DNA of 64,000 nucleotides from GCA-002712045 sp028112705 (GTDB lineage: Bacteria > Pseudomonadota > Alphaproteobacteria > Rhodobacterales > Rhodobacteraceae), in contig JAOGYN010000008.1 in the NCBI GenBank assembly GCA_028112705.1, positions 20,685 through 84,684 of the forward strand, written 5' to 3'. The notes below the pieces were generated by a model that ran no database searches, was not told the DNA's origin, and was given only the letters and a program-made list of their open reading frames with translations. The position numbers and the translations under genes were made by a program. Shown in pieces: positions 27,386-36,992 of this stretch (positions are counted from its first letter, which is position 1; each line of letters begins with the position of its first letter).

Positions 27386-27926
27386 ATTGTTAAAAAACAG
27401 TGATTTGTTATTAGGTTTACCATTGACCTATGGTGATATGAGTTTATCGTTAGCTACCGGTGAAAATATTTTTTCAATAATGCCTTTTAAAGGAAAAAAT
27501 ATAGATGTTTCAAAAAAATTAAAAAATCAATTTAACCTTCCTTTACCTGATTCAAATCAACAAGTAAGTAATCGTAATATAAAGATAATTTGGGCAGGAC
27601 TTGATCTGTGGCTTATCATTAATTGTAGTGGGCAAAGTTTACAAACTCTACTTTCTCAAGATGCGGCCATTACTGAGCAAACAGATGGTTGGGTACGGTT
27701 ATCATTAAATGACACAAAGGCCTACGATGTTATGGCAAGGTTATGCCCTGTTGAACCGATTCTAGCTGGAGTGATCAAGACACAGATTGCAGGGATGATG
27801 GCTATTGTTTCGTTTGATAAAAGTGATATCGAAATATTTTTTATGCGCTCAATGATACAGACTGCTATTAGGGAAATAGAATTAGCTATGAAATCAGTAA
27901 ATGCGCTAAAGTTTAAAAATGGATAA
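27378..27926 (+). CDS. soxG: Sarcosine oxidase subunit gamma
   Basis: Start placed at the ATG at 27378 (GGGAG at 27365-27369 upstream), where it overlaps the soxA stop in ATGGCTAA; the longer frame to 27327 lies inside soxA. 182 residues, diverged but typical of SoxG: LPLTYGDMSLSLATGENIFSI near the N-terminus and GWVRLSLNDTKAYDVMARLCP centrally, with a folate-protein-like fold. It completes soxBDAG. The selO start overlaps its stop by 8 bp, so the two are probably translationally coupled. Confidence 0.88.
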   Translation: MAKLLKNSDLLLGLPLTYGDMSLSLATGENIFSIMPFKGKNIDVSKKLKNQFNLPLPDSNQQVSNRNIKIIWAGLDLWLIINCSGQSLQTLLSQDAAITEQTDGWVRLSLNDTKAYDVMARLCPVEPILAGVIKTQIAGMMAIVSFDKSDIEIFFMRSMIQTAIREIELAMKSVNALKFKNG

Positions 27927-29385
27927 CTTAGAATACCTAAGAACATGTATTAAATTTGATAATACTTATTTTCGTGATTTAGTTGGTTTTTATAGCCCTG
28001 TAGATGCGGTTCAGGTACCTAACCCTACCTTATTGTGTTTTAATGAGACTTTGAGTGATCAGTTTAACTTCAACAGTAAATATTTTGATAGCCCTGAAGG
28101 TGCACAATTATTTTCAGGAAATATTAAACCTGATGGCGCTCAAAGTATAGCACAGGTTTATGCAGGGCATCAGTTTGGAGGTTACTCACCTCAATTGGGT
28201 GATGGTCGGGCCGTATTGTTAGGAGAAGTACTTGACGAAAATGGAGAACGATTTGATATACAATTAAAAGGTTCTGGTAGGACACCTTACTCTCGTGGCG
28301 GAGATGGTAAAGCTGCAATTGGTCCAGTTTTACGTGAATATATTATTTCAGAAGCAATGCATGCTTTAAGAATACCCACTACAAGATCTTTAGCTGCAGT
28401 ATCTACTGGCGAGAGTGTTTATCGAGAAGAAAGGTTACCAGGAGCAGTTTTGACGCGGATTGCTTCCAGCCATTTGCGTATAGGAACTTTTCAATTTGTA
28501 GCTTCTCGAGGTAATAAACAAGAAATAAAAAAATTAGCAGATTATGCTATCAACAGGCACTATAAAGAGGCATTCCAAGCTGATAATCCCTATTTGCAGT
28601 TTTTGATAGCGGTTGCAGATAGACAGGCAATGCTTATTGCTAAATGGATGAATGTTGGATTTATTCATGGTGTAATGAATACTGATAATATGACTATTTC
28701 AGGCGAAACTATAGATTATGGTCCCTGTGCTTTTATCGACACTTACCATTCAGAAAGAGTTTATAGTTCAATCGATACTAGTGGAAGATATGCTTATCAA
28801 AATCAACCATACGTAGCTCAATGGAACATTGCCAGATTAGCAGAAACATTATTACCTTTAATTGATTCAGATTCAGAAAAAGCAATTCAAAAAGCTACTA
28901 ATGCTGTTGAAAATTTTATTATGATATACGAGAAATATTGGCTTAAGGGTATGAGGTTAAAGCTTGGACTCAACAATGATGAACATGCAGAAGATCTGGC
29001 TATTGCGAAAAAATTTCTTAAACTCTTAGAGGATAAAAGATTAGACTTTACTAAAAGTTTTTTGGTGCTTAATGAGCAGAATTTTGAATCTTTTTGCATT
29101 TGGATGGACCACGATCCTCAGGCAATAACTTGGCATCAGAAATTACAAAAAAGGCGAGAAAAGAATGGAAAAGGAGAAATTCAAAATATAGTTAATCCTA
29201 TTTACATTCCTCGTAATCATATCGTTGAAGAAGCTATTAACAGTGCTTATCAAAATGATTTAAATCCATTTTCTAAACTGATTAAAGTCCTTAAAAACCC
29301 TTTTAAGCTATCAATTGGCCATGAGAATTATGAAAATCCACCAACTCAAATAGATGAGAGTTATAAAACTTTTTGTGGTACTTGA
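27919..29385 (+). CDS. selO: SelO-family pseudokinase (protein AMPylase), YdiU/UPF0061
   Basis: 488 residues with the family's conserved blocks: YAGHQFGGYSPQLGDGRAVL, QLKGSGRTPYSRGGDGKAA, REYIISEAMHALRIPTTRSL and the metal-binding NTDNMTISGETIDYGPCAF. Characterised SelO is a kinase fold with inverted ATP that AMPylates Ser/Thr/Tyr residues and is linked to redox stress. The C-terminus TFCGT has the cysteine that occupies the selenocysteine position of eukaryotic SelO. It starts inside the soxG stop (ATGGATAA), so it is co-translated with the sox operon, which makes H2O2; a redox-protective link is inference. Confidence 0.93.
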   Translation: MDNLEYLRTCIKFDNTYFRDLVGFYSPVDAVQVPNPTLLCFNETLSDQFNFNSKYFDSPEGAQLFSGNIKPDGAQSIAQVYAGHQFGGYSPQLGDGRAVLLGEVLDENGERFDIQLKGSGRTPYSRGGDGKAAIGPVLREYIISEAMHALRIPTTRSLAAVSTGESVYREERLPGAVLTRIASSHLRIGTFQFVASRGNKQEIKKLADYAINRHYKEAFQADNPYLQFLIAVADRQAMLIAKWMNVGFIHGVMNTDNMTISGETIDYGPCAFIDTYHSERVYSSIDTSGRYAYQNQPYVAQWNIARLAETLLPLIDSDSEKAIQKATNAVENFIMIYEKYWLKGMRLKLGLNNDEHAEDLAIAKKFLKLLEDKRLDFTKSFLVLNEQNFESFCIWMDHDPQAITWHQKLQKRREKNGKGEIQNIVNPIYIPRNHIVEEAINSAYQNDLNPFSKLIKVLKNPFKLSIGHENYENPPTQIDESYKTFCGT

Positions 29386-29616
29386 TAATATAACTTACAA
29401 GAAAATGAACTCTGCGTGTATATTCGATAATATAGGAATTAATTGCTAAATTGTGTTTTGATTACTGGTCGTAAAAGAAAAAATTAACACTTAAATAACG
29501 AATTATATTACCGTATTAGAGTATTACTTTTTAATTATGGTGTTTAATATTATGTCTATTAACTGCTTTGGTATAGTTATTTGTTAATTCGATTGTATCT
29601 GAAAAAACTAGATTGA

Positions 29617-30150
29617 TTAAACTGTAATCATTTGCCAATTTGATATAAATTTTTCTTGCTTTTGATTTTCCACTGCTCCTTTACGAAAGTTACGGACATA
29701 CTCAACAGGATTACTCTCGTTAGTCATTTCTTTTAATAATATACTGGCCACCAATCCTGATCGACCTAAACCCGCATTGCAGTGGATGAGAACAGCATTA
29801 CCCAATTTTATTTCACTAACTATACTTTGGATCAGTGATTTGAATCTAATTAATTTAGCTTCTGATGGAACGGATAAATCGTCTATTTCTTCAATATAAT
29901 GTTTAAAACTGAAATTTCTTATTGTTTCTTCAAAATGAGTTATTTTTTTAACATTCAGTTCTTCTTTACTTAACAGAGTAATAATGCACTTAATTTTCTG
30001 ATCAGTAATACTTGTAAGATCTTTAAATAAGTTCTCTTTTTTTTCTGCCTTGATTGGATATTTACCAGGACAATGTGATATGCCTAAACATTTTGGTTTG
30101 AAGCCTGTAATTGGTATCCATGTAATAGGGAACTTATGATCAATATGCAT
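29617..30150 (-). CDS. Dual-specificity/tyrosine phosphatase-like protein (Cys-based)
   Basis: The frame is open to 30201, but the ATG at 30148-30150 has an AAGG 7 nt upstream and removes an overlap with the neighbouring monooxygenase, so I start there (177 residues, MHIDHKFPITWIPITGF). The active-site signature HCNAGLGRSG supplies Cys124 and Arg130 (CX5R), and D90/D91 in EEIDDLSVP are candidates for the general acid. The arrangement resembles CDKN3/KAP-like and cyanobacterial dual-specificity phosphatases. The substrate is unknown. It is 19 bp downstream of the monooxygenase gene, suggesting cotranscription. Confidence 0.8.
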   Translation of the reverse strand: MHIDHKFPITWIPITGFKPKCLGISHCPGKYPIKAEKKENLFKDLTSITDQKIKCIITLLSKEELNVKKITHFEETIRNFSFKHYIEEIDDLSVPSEAKLIRFKSLIQSIVSEIKLGNAVLIHCNAGLGRSGLVASILLKEMTNESNPVEYVRNFRKGAVENQKQEKFISNWQMITV

Positions 30151-30169
30151 CAGTAAACCTTGAATGGTA

Positions 30170-31774
30170 TTATTTTTTTTGTGTAAATATAAATTCGTCA
30201 TATTTGGCTAAAGCTACCATATCACATAATTCACGATATTTATTGAGTCCACCGGCATAAGGAATAAAAACTTTAGGTTTATTTGGAATATTTCCACCTA
30301 AATACCAGGAATGTTTCGCTGATAAAAAGAAAGTGTCGTTTACTGCTTCATGGACAGTTCTGCCCCATTTATCTGCTGCTTTGCTTGTGGTTTCGATTGT
30401 TTGATAGTTTTTTGTTATCATAAAATGAATGCACTCAGTAATCCATTCAACGTGCTGCTCAATTGCTCGGGGCATATTGGTCAGCACTGCCGGACTCCCA
30501 GGGCCAGTAATTACAAATAGATTTGGAAAATCTGGTATTAGAAGTCCTAAATTTGTAATAGGTCCAGATTTCCAAACATTTTTCAATTTAATGTTATTAT
30601 TTCCCTCTATATTCATATTTAGTAAAGTACCGGTTAGTGCGTCGAAACCTGTTGCAAATATCATTACATCCAACTCATAATGTTGTTTACTTGTTTTGAG
30701 ACCGTTACTCACAAATGATTCAATTGGGTTGTTTCGAATATTAATTAGTTCGACATCTTTTTGATTAAAAGTTTCATAATAATTCGTATCGATGGGGGGT
30801 CTTTTTGAGCCAAATGGATGGTCAAAATCTGTTAACAGGTCTGCTGTATGATGATCGTGTACGATACTTTTTATTTTGTCTTTAATAAAGTTTGAGGCTG
30901 TATTATTTGACTCAAGATCCACACTTAGATCTGAAAAAGTATCGCGAAAACTTAAGCCACCGTTATCCCACGCTTTTTCATAAAGTTTCTTTCTTTCTAC
31001 TGAATTCGTTTTTTTTGCTGCCTTATTCGAATGTTTCCAGGGGTGTCCACCTCTGTGCTGCAACATAAGTTGTTTTGATTTATTAAACTCTTCATTAGCT
31101 CTAATTTGGTCGGCTTCGGTTAGTTTGTAGTTATTTGCTGGAACACTATAATTGGGAGTTCGCTGAAAGACTGTTAGTTTCTTCGCTAATTTTGCCACTT
31201 CTGGGATTACTTGAATTCCGGTAGACCCAGTGCCAATTACTCCAATCTTTTTACCCTTTAGATTAGGATTTTTCTTTGGCCAATTACCAGTATGATAAAC
31301 TTCCCCACTAAACAAGTCTCTGTTGGGAATGGTTGGGACATTAGCAAAAGACAGGCAACCTACTGCAGAAATTACAAATTTTGCAAAATATTGTTCTTTA
31401 TTCTTTAATAATACACGCCATAAATGTTTGTTTTCATCAAAAATTAAGTCGGTCACTTGGGCATTAAATTGAATTTCTTTACGCATATTTAGTCGGTCAG
31501 TAACAAAATTGAGATATTTTTCTATCTCTGGTTGAGCAGGGTATCTCTCTGACCAATTCCATTCTTCGTAAAGCTCTTTTGAGAAGTAATATGAATAGGC
31601 TTTGCTTTCTGTGTCGCAACGAGCACCAGGATAACGGTTCCAATACCAGGTGCCACCCACTCCTTCGCCAGCTTCCAGTACTTTAACCTTTAATCCTAAT
31701 TTATCTCGAAGAGAGTGCAATTGATAAAGACCTGAAAACCCAGCTCCAATAATTATTGCGTCAAAAATTTGCAT
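30170..31774 (-). CDS. Baeyer-Villiger-type flavin monooxygenase
   Basis: 534 residues. N-terminal FAD motif GAGFSG (10-15), GGTWYWNRYPGARCDTES typical of cyclohexanone-monooxygenase-like enzymes, the BVMO fingerprint FxGxxxHxxxWP as FSGEVYHTGNWP (about 155), the NADPH motif GTGSTGIQ, and the late ATGFDALTG block. These identify a type I Baeyer-Villiger monooxygenase that inserts oxygen next to a carbonyl using NADPH and O2. The natural substrate (cyclic or linear ketone, steroid-like) cannot be read from the sequence. It is divergent from the M29 peptidase gene. Confidence 0.87.
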   Translation of the reverse strand: MQIFDAIIIGAGFSGLYQLHSLRDKLGLKVKVLEAGEGVGGTWYWNRYPGARCDTESKAYSYYFSKELYEEWNWSERYPAQPEIEKYLNFVTDRLNMRKEIQFNAQVTDLIFDENKHLWRVLLKNKEQYFAKFVISAVGCLSFANVPTIPNRDLFSGEVYHTGNWPKKNPNLKGKKIGVIGTGSTGIQVIPEVAKLAKKLTVFQRTPNYSVPANNYKLTEADQIRANEEFNKSKQLMLQHRGGHPWKHSNKAAKKTNSVERKKLYEKAWDNGGLSFRDTFSDLSVDLESNNTASNFIKDKIKSIVHDHHTADLLTDFDHPFGSKRPPIDTNYYETFNQKDVELINIRNNPIESFVSNGLKTSKQHYELDVMIFATGFDALTGTLLNMNIEGNNNIKLKNVWKSGPITNLGLLIPDFPNLFVITGPGSPAVLTNMPRAIEQHVEWITECIHFMITKNYQTIETTSKAADKWGRTVHEAVNDTFFLSAKHSWYLGGNIPNKPKVFIPYAGGLNKYRELCDMVALAKYDEFIFTQKK

Positions 31775-31960
31775 TTCAGTTATTTTACCTGTCGATAGTT
31801 TGTCTTAAGAGTTTACACAGTTGTACATAGGAATTTTTATTAATTTATTTTTCATACATTACTAAAAGTCAATTTAAAAAAGAATTGTTAATAATATATT
31901 TTGCTAGAAAGCTTGGAATATTTTTTGTAAGTGAGATGTAATGAAAATGGAGATTTGATT

Positions 31961-33199
31961 TTGAATAAAATTAAAATAGATGCTGATAAAATTGATAAGC
32001 TTGCAAAACTAGCCGTGCATACGGGTTTAGGTCTTCAACCAGGTCAGGATTTACTTTTAACTGCCCCTATTGAGGCACTGCCTTTAGTGCGTAGAGTAGC
32101 CGTCCATGCTTATGCAGCTGGTGCTGGTTTAGTAACACCATTGTTTTCTGACAATGAAGTAACATTAGCCCGTTACAATTATGCAAATGATGATTCTTTT
32201 GATAAGGCGGCTCATTGGCTTTACAAAGGAATGGGGGAAGCTTTTGATAATAATACCGCCCGAATGGCGATCGTTGGAGATGATCCAATGCTCCTAGCAA
32301 ATCAAAATGCTAATAAAATTGGACGGGCTAACAAAGCTAATTCTATCGCTTACAAGCCAGCGCGAGAGCGAATTACGCAATTTGATGTCAATTGGAATCT
32401 AATTGCTTGGCCTGGGTTGGCTTGGGCGAAACTTATGTTCCCTGATTTATCAGAAAATGAAGCTCAATTAAAACTGGCAGATGCAATTTTTAAGGCATCG
32501 CGGGTAATTTCAACAAATCCTGTTGCTGAATGGAAACTTCATAATGAAGAGCTTCGGAAGAAGTGTAATTGGTTGAATGGTAAGAAATTTTCTTCTCTTC
32601 ATTTTGTGGGTCCTGACACTGACTTAACTGTTGGGCTTGCAGATGAGCATGAATGGATGGGTGGGGCGACTATAGCCCAAAATGGCATTACTTGTAATCC
32701 CAACATTCCTTCCGAAGAGGTTTTTACAACACCGCATGCATTTAAAGTTGAAGGTTGGGTCAGTTCTACAAAGCCACTTTCTCATCAAGGCACTTTGATT
32801 GATAAAATTCAGGTGAGATTTGAAAATGGTAAGATTGTCGATGCTAAAGCAAAAAAGGGACAAGAAGTGCTACTTAAAATATTAGATTCTGATGATGGTG
32901 CCCGTCGTCTTGGGGAAGTTGCATTAGTTCCACATAGTTCACCAATTTCACAATCAGGACTATTATTTTATAATACTTTGTTTGATGAGAATGCTGCATG
33001 TCATATAGCTTTAGGACAATGTTATTCAAAGTGTTTTAAGGGAGATGAAAATCTTTCTAAAGATGAAATTTCAAAACTTGGCGGTAATTCTAGCATGATC
33101 CATATAGATTGGATGATCGGATCAAAAAATATCGATATAGATGGTATTCAATTTGATGGAAGCCGTGTGGCTGTTTTCCGCAAAGGTGAATGGGCCTAG
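31961..33199 (+). CDS. M29-family aminopeptidase
   Basis: The frame opens at a GTG at 31931, but GGAGA (31949-31953) is 7 nt before the TTG at 31961, and homologues begin at this point (MNKIKIDADKIDKLAKLAVH), so I take the TTG (412 residues). The M29 hallmarks GLGLQPGQDLLLTAPIEALP, AAGAGLVTPLF, NPVAEWKLHNEEL, the metal-site EHEWMGG region and VPHSSPISQSG with later DENAACHIALG are all present. These are dimeric metal-dependent exopeptidases (AmpS/AMPII type) in the cytosol. It appears monocistronic; tRNA-Leu lies just downstream on the other strand. Confidence 0.88.
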   Translation: MNKIKIDADKIDKLAKLAVHTGLGLQPGQDLLLTAPIEALPLVRRVAVHAYAAGAGLVTPLFSDNEVTLARYNYANDDSFDKAAHWLYKGMGEAFDNNTARMAIVGDDPMLLANQNANKIGRANKANSIAYKPARERITQFDVNWNLIAWPGLAWAKLMFPDLSENEAQLKLADAIFKASRVISTNPVAEWKLHNEELRKKCNWLNGKKFSSLHFVGPDTDLTVGLADEHEWMGGATIAQNGITCNPNIPSEEVFTTPHAFKVEGWVSSTKPLSHQGTLIDKIQVRFENGKIVDAKAKKGQEVLLKILDSDDGARRLGEVALVPHSSPISQSGLLFYNTLFDENAACHIALGQCYSKCFKGDENLSKDEISKLGGNSSMIHIDWMIGSKNIDIDGIQFDGSRVAVFRKGEWA

Positions 33200-33248
33200 G
33201 TGACTTATATGATTAATTTTTAATAGAATTTATTAATTCTACTTTTGA

Positions 33249-33333
33249 TGGTGCGGGCGGGGGGACTTGAACCCCCACGGCACAAGGCCCACAGATTTTA
33301 AGTCTGTTATGTCTACCATTCCATCACGCCCGC
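33249..33333 (-). tRNA. tRNA-Leu(UAA)
   Basis: Read on the minus strand: acceptor stem GCGGGCG (33333-33327) pairs with CGCCCGC (33259-33253), discriminator A at 33252 and an encoded CCA at 33249-33251. The anticodon stem CAGAC and loop CTTAAAA put TAA at the anticodon. The T arm has GGTTCAAGT with a GC-rich stem. A long variable arm (GGGCCTTGTGCC) is the class II signature of tRNA-Leu. No intron. Confidence 0.96.
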
Positions 33334-33421
33334 GATGACTAGATAATTATATGGTATTTCATAGCGATTTGTTTAACATAAGCAATGCCTTTAAGTACAA
33401 AAATTTATTATAATTTTAGTT

Positions 33422-35140
33422 TTAAATTTGAATACCTGAAAACTTTTCCTGCATATTATCACGTTCATCATCTGTGATTTTTTTGAATAAAACTTCTGGC
33501 ACCTTAAAGCTGTGACTAGAGGGTAATATTTGCAATGCATCATTCACACTTTCTGGCCAATCCCAGTTCTTACAATTGAGCGCAGCCATGATTTCTTTTG
33601 AGGCATTTGGTATAAATGGTTCTGATAAAATAGCGTAAAGTCTTATTAAGTTTATTGATAGTTTAATGATCATTGCTGAAGTTTTGGGGTCACTTTTGAA
33701 AATGGACCAAGGCTCTGTTCTTTGGAGATATTCATTACCAGCGACCCAGATTTTACGTAATTCATTAGATGCTTTTCTAATCTCTAACGCATCTAAATGG
33801 GTTTGATAAGTATTCAATCGTTTTTGAAGGTCATCTATAAACGCTATTTCGATACTCCTAAAATGGGTGCCTTCAGGAATTTCTTCCCCAAATTTTGATC
33901 GACAAAACTTTGTTACTCTACTAACAAAATTTCCCAAAACATCTGCCAAATCTTTATTGACACTCAATTGAAAGTTCTCCCAAGTAAATTCGCTATCTGA
34001 GTTTTCTGGTATGTGATTTAACAACCACCATCTCCAATAATCACTTGGTAAAATCTCTAAAGCTTGATCCATGAATACGCCACGTCCTTGGCTAGTTGAG
34101 AATTGACCACCATCATAATTTAAATAATTAAACGATTTGATGTAATCTACTAATTTCCAAGGTTCACCTGATCCCATTAGTGTGCTTGGAAATGATAAGG
34201 TATGAAAGGGTACATTGTCTTTACCCATGAATTGAACGTAATAAACATCTTCAGCACCTTTATCTGTGCGCCACCATCTCTCCCAGGCTTCATCATCAAG
34301 GTTTTGACTATTTGTAAATTCAGCTGTTGCAGCAATATATTCAATCGGAGCATCAAACCAAACATAAAAGACTTTATCTTCCATTCCAGGCCAGTCTTCT
34401 GTGCCATTTTTTACAGGCACGCCCCAGTCCAAATCCCGCGTAATACCTCGATCTTGTAACCCATCGCCATCATGAAGCCATTTCTGTGCGATTGAAGTTG
34501 TTAGTATGGGCCAGTCTTTTTTGCTTTTTATCCATTTATCCAGTCTATCTCTTAATTTTGATTGTTTGAGATATAAATGCCTTGTTTTTCTAATTTCTAA
34601 ATCTTTTGATCCAGAAATTGCTGAACGTGGCTCAAGAAGATCTATTGGATTTAACTGTTTTGTGCAATTCTCACATTGATCGCCACGGGCATTTTCATAT
34701 TTACACTCTGGGCAAATTCCTTCGATGTATCTATCTGGTAAAAACCTTTTGTCAGTCTTTGAATAGATCTGACTTTCATCTACTTCTTCGATTAAGCCAT
34801 TCTTCTTTAATTGTCCTGCAAAGTGTTGAGTTAGTTTTCTATTTTCTTCAGAAGAAGATCTGCCAAAATGATCAAATGAAAGGTTGAAACCTTCACTTAA
34901 CTCTTTTTGCATTTTATGCATTTCTGCACAAAACTCTTCAATAGGTTTTTTAGCTTTAGCCGCCGCTAATTCTGCAGGAGTACCGTGCTCGTCAGTTGCA
35001 CAAATGAACATTACTTCGTTTCCACGTAATCTATTGTATCGGGCGTATAGATCAGCAGGCAACTGGCTACCAATTAAGTTACCAAGATGCTTAACTCCGT
35101 TTATGTACGGAATTGCTGAAGTTATTAGAATTCGTGCCAT
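33422..35140 (-). CDS. metG: Methionyl-tRNA synthetase
   Basis: 572 residues, a class I synthetase of the roughly 570-residue alphaproteobacterial type. The HIGH-like motif is HLGN in PYINGVKHLGNLIG, a zinc knuckle CPECKYENARGDQCENC lies in the connective domain, and the KMSKS loop appears as QFSTSQGRG. The anticodon domain has VLGNFVSRVTKF. No C-terminal tRNA-binding extension (Trbp111) is present. The Gln where KMSKS has its first Lys is unusual, though the xFSTS form of the loop is known in this subgroup. It is downstream of the MFS gene (82-bp gap). Confidence 0.95.
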   Translation of the reverse strand: MARILITSAIPYINGVKHLGNLIGSQLPADLYARYNRLRGNEVMFICATDEHGTPAELAAAKAKKPIEEFCAEMHKMQKELSEGFNLSFDHFGRSSSEENRKLTQHFAGQLKKNGLIEEVDESQIYSKTDKRFLPDRYIEGICPECKYENARGDQCENCTKQLNPIDLLEPRSAISGSKDLEIRKTRHLYLKQSKLRDRLDKWIKSKKDWPILTTSIAQKWLHDGDGLQDRGITRDLDWGVPVKNGTEDWPGMEDKVFYVWFDAPIEYIAATAEFTNSQNLDDEAWERWWRTDKGAEDVYYVQFMGKDNVPFHTLSFPSTLMGSGEPWKLVDYIKSFNYLNYDGGQFSTSQGRGVFMDQALEILPSDYWRWWLLNHIPENSDSEFTWENFQLSVNKDLADVLGNFVSRVTKFCRSKFGEEIPEGTHFRSIEIAFIDDLQKRLNTYQTHLDALEIRKASNELRKIWVAGNEYLQRTEPWSIFKSDPKTSAMIIKLSINLIRLYAILSEPFIPNASKEIMAALNCKNWDWPESVNDALQILPSSHSFKVPEVLFKKITDDERDNMQEKFSGIQI

Positions 35141-35222
35141 TGGGCCTCTGGAATGATTTTGTTAAGTCTCAATTAACGAACAGATTTAAAAAGATCCATC
35201 TTTTTCATTAATATTTATTAAT

Positions 35223-36434
35223 TCATCTTCTTCGAATTAATTTTGCAATACCAAAGCTTGTTCTAGGAGTGTATCTATAACTTGTTTTAATTTCAGCAGA
35301 TGGTCTTACATTCATCCTCGCTATGCTTACTATTACCAATATGACATGAGCTAATCCAATAAATACAAACAGGGCATTTGGTCCATATATTTCCACTAAC
35401 TTGGCTGACAAAATTGGACTTCCTATTGCTCCTAACGCAAAGAAAAAAATCAATGCTGCACTTAACTCTACCATTTGCGCAGGTTTTGCAAAATCATTTG
35501 CATGAGCTGAAGCAACTGAATAAATTGGAAAGGTTATAAACCCAAAAATAAATGCTGCAAAAAAGATGGCTATTGTACCCTGACTACTAACTATTATGGT
35601 TAGAGATGAAGAGAAAATTGCAGCCAAAGATAATATTATTAAGACCCACCTTCTATCAAATTTGTCTGCAATCCATCCAATTGGATATTGTGCTATAGCA
35701 CCCCCAAAAATAAATGCTGCTAAAAACAATGCTATTTGATTTACTTCTAATCCGACTTGTAACCCATAAATTGGTCCAATCATTCTGAAAGATGCGCCAG
35801 TTAGCCCAGCGACAATTGCAGCAAAAATGGCTAATGGTGATAATTTGTATGCAGCAATTGGTCTCAATTTTGGTGTGATTGGAAGTTCTGGTTGCTTTGC
35901 TCTTGTTAGAGTAAGGGGAAGTAACGCCGCAGTGCATATTAAAGCCAAAATATTATATGATAAATAATATGCGGGTTCTAATATGCTTATTAAAAGTTGG
36001 CCAGAAAGTGATGCACCCATGTCAACTAATCTATAGGCTCCAAGGGACCGACCTCTATTTTTATTTTTAAGCTTAGCCTGGAGCCATGCTTCAATAATTG
36101 AATAGCAGCCAGCTACTGATAGGCCAGAAAATATTCTTAAAATTATCCAAACCCATGGTTGGTTTGATAAGGTATGTCCTAAAATTCCAATTAACCCAAA
36201 TGCGACAAACGTGGCAAACCCACGACTGTGCCCAATGGCACCCATCAGCCTAGGTGCCCACCAACATCCTATAAAAAATCCTAAAAAATGTGCCGAGCCT
36301 AATAATCCAATTTCTGAAGAGCTAAAGCCCATCAGAACTCCTGATAAGGCGTCCAGAGGTCCTAAACCTCCAGTACTTAACTGCAAAAATATAACTGACA
36401 GCAAAAGGGCCGTAAATGAGACAATCACACGCAT
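35223..36434 (-). CDS. MFS transporter (YcaD-like)
   Basis: 403 residues with about twelve hydrophobic segments and conserved MFS loop motifs: GFFIGCWWAPRLMGAIGHSRG between helices 2 and 3, and YPIGWIADKFDRRWV in the second half. The helix 4-5 region ARIFSGLSVAGCYSIIEAW-like (IILRIFSGLSVAGCYSIIE) and the Arg-rich RGRSLGAY loop resemble the YcaD/UMF drug-efflux-like group. The substrate is unknown. It ends in a basic cytosolic tail. It lies between nusB and metG on the same strand. Confidence 0.85.
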   Translation of the reverse strand: MRVIVSFTALLLSVIFLQLSTGGLGPLDALSGVLMGFSSSEIGLLGSAHFLGFFIGCWWAPRLMGAIGHSRGFATFVAFGLIGILGHTLSNQPWVWIILRIFSGLSVAGCYSIIEAWLQAKLKNKNRGRSLGAYRLVDMGASLSGQLLISILEPAYYLSYNILALICTAALLPLTLTRAKQPELPITPKLRPIAAYKLSPLAIFAAIVAGLTGASFRMIGPIYGLQVGLEVNQIALFLAAFIFGGAIAQYPIGWIADKFDRRWVLIILSLAAIFSSSLTIIVSSQGTIAIFFAAFIFGFITFPIYSVASAHANDFAKPAQMVELSAALIFFFALGAIGSPILSAKLVEIYGPNALFVFIGLAHVILVIVSIARMNVRPSAEIKTSYRYTPRTSFGIAKLIRRR

Positions 36435-36533
36435 AGAACAAACTTTTTTTTTTAGTATTGATTATTTGAAAATACTAAATTGTAGTTTTTCGACAAAATT
36501 AGGACGTTTTTATGTGTTTTCTGATTAATATAA

Positions 36534-36992
36534 TTAAGAACTTTCTTTTAGCATATCTTTTGATATCTGATCTAATACAGCATTTACGAATTTTGCTTCT
36601 TTTCCTTCTGGAAAAAATGCTTTTGCAATATCAACAAATTCATTAATTATCACAGCCACTGGTGTTTTTCCCAAAAATAGCTCTGCTGTTCCACTTCGAA
36701 ACAATGCTCTAATGGTAGGATCAATTCTGTCAATCGGCCAGTTTTTTGCTAATGCTTTATCAGTCATCTGGTCTATTTGAGATTGGTTTTTTACTGCGGA
36801 ATCAACTATATCTTTAAAAAATTTTATATCTGCTTCATTATATAAAATTCCATCAAATTCCGCACCAATTCGAAAGTTTTGAAATTCAGCTTTTATTTCT
36901 TCCAAATCCTGATCTATCGCTTCCATTTGAAACAGGGCTTGAACTGCATAAAGTCTGGATGCGGATTTCATTTTTAGGGAAGAATTGCCCAT
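36534..36992 (-). CDS. nusB: Transcription antitermination factor NusB
   Basis: All-alpha NusB with ASRLYAVQALFQME at the N-terminus and DRIDPTIRALFRSGTAELF and VIINEFVDIAKAFFPEGKEAKFVNAVLD in the C-terminal half. It binds boxA RNA with NusE (S10) to prevent early termination in rRNA operons. The frame extends two codons to a TTG; the ATG at 36990-36992, with GAGG 10 nt upstream, is my choice, though the Met nine codons into the longest frame is also possible. It is the last gene of nrdR-ribD-ribE-nusB. Confidence 0.93.
   Translation of the reverse strand: MGNSSLKMKSASRLYAVQALFQMEAIDQDLEEIKAEFQNFRIGAEFDGILYNEADIKFFKDIVDSAVKNQSQIDQMTDKALAKNWPIDRIDPTIRALFRSGTAELFLGKTPVAVIINEFVDIAKAFFPEGKEAKFVNAVLDQISKDMLKESS

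Noticed and set aside
29386..29616. Convergent gap after selO as a possible RNA gene
   Set aside because: AT-rich sequence with no stable hairpin, T-run or recognisable RNA structure.
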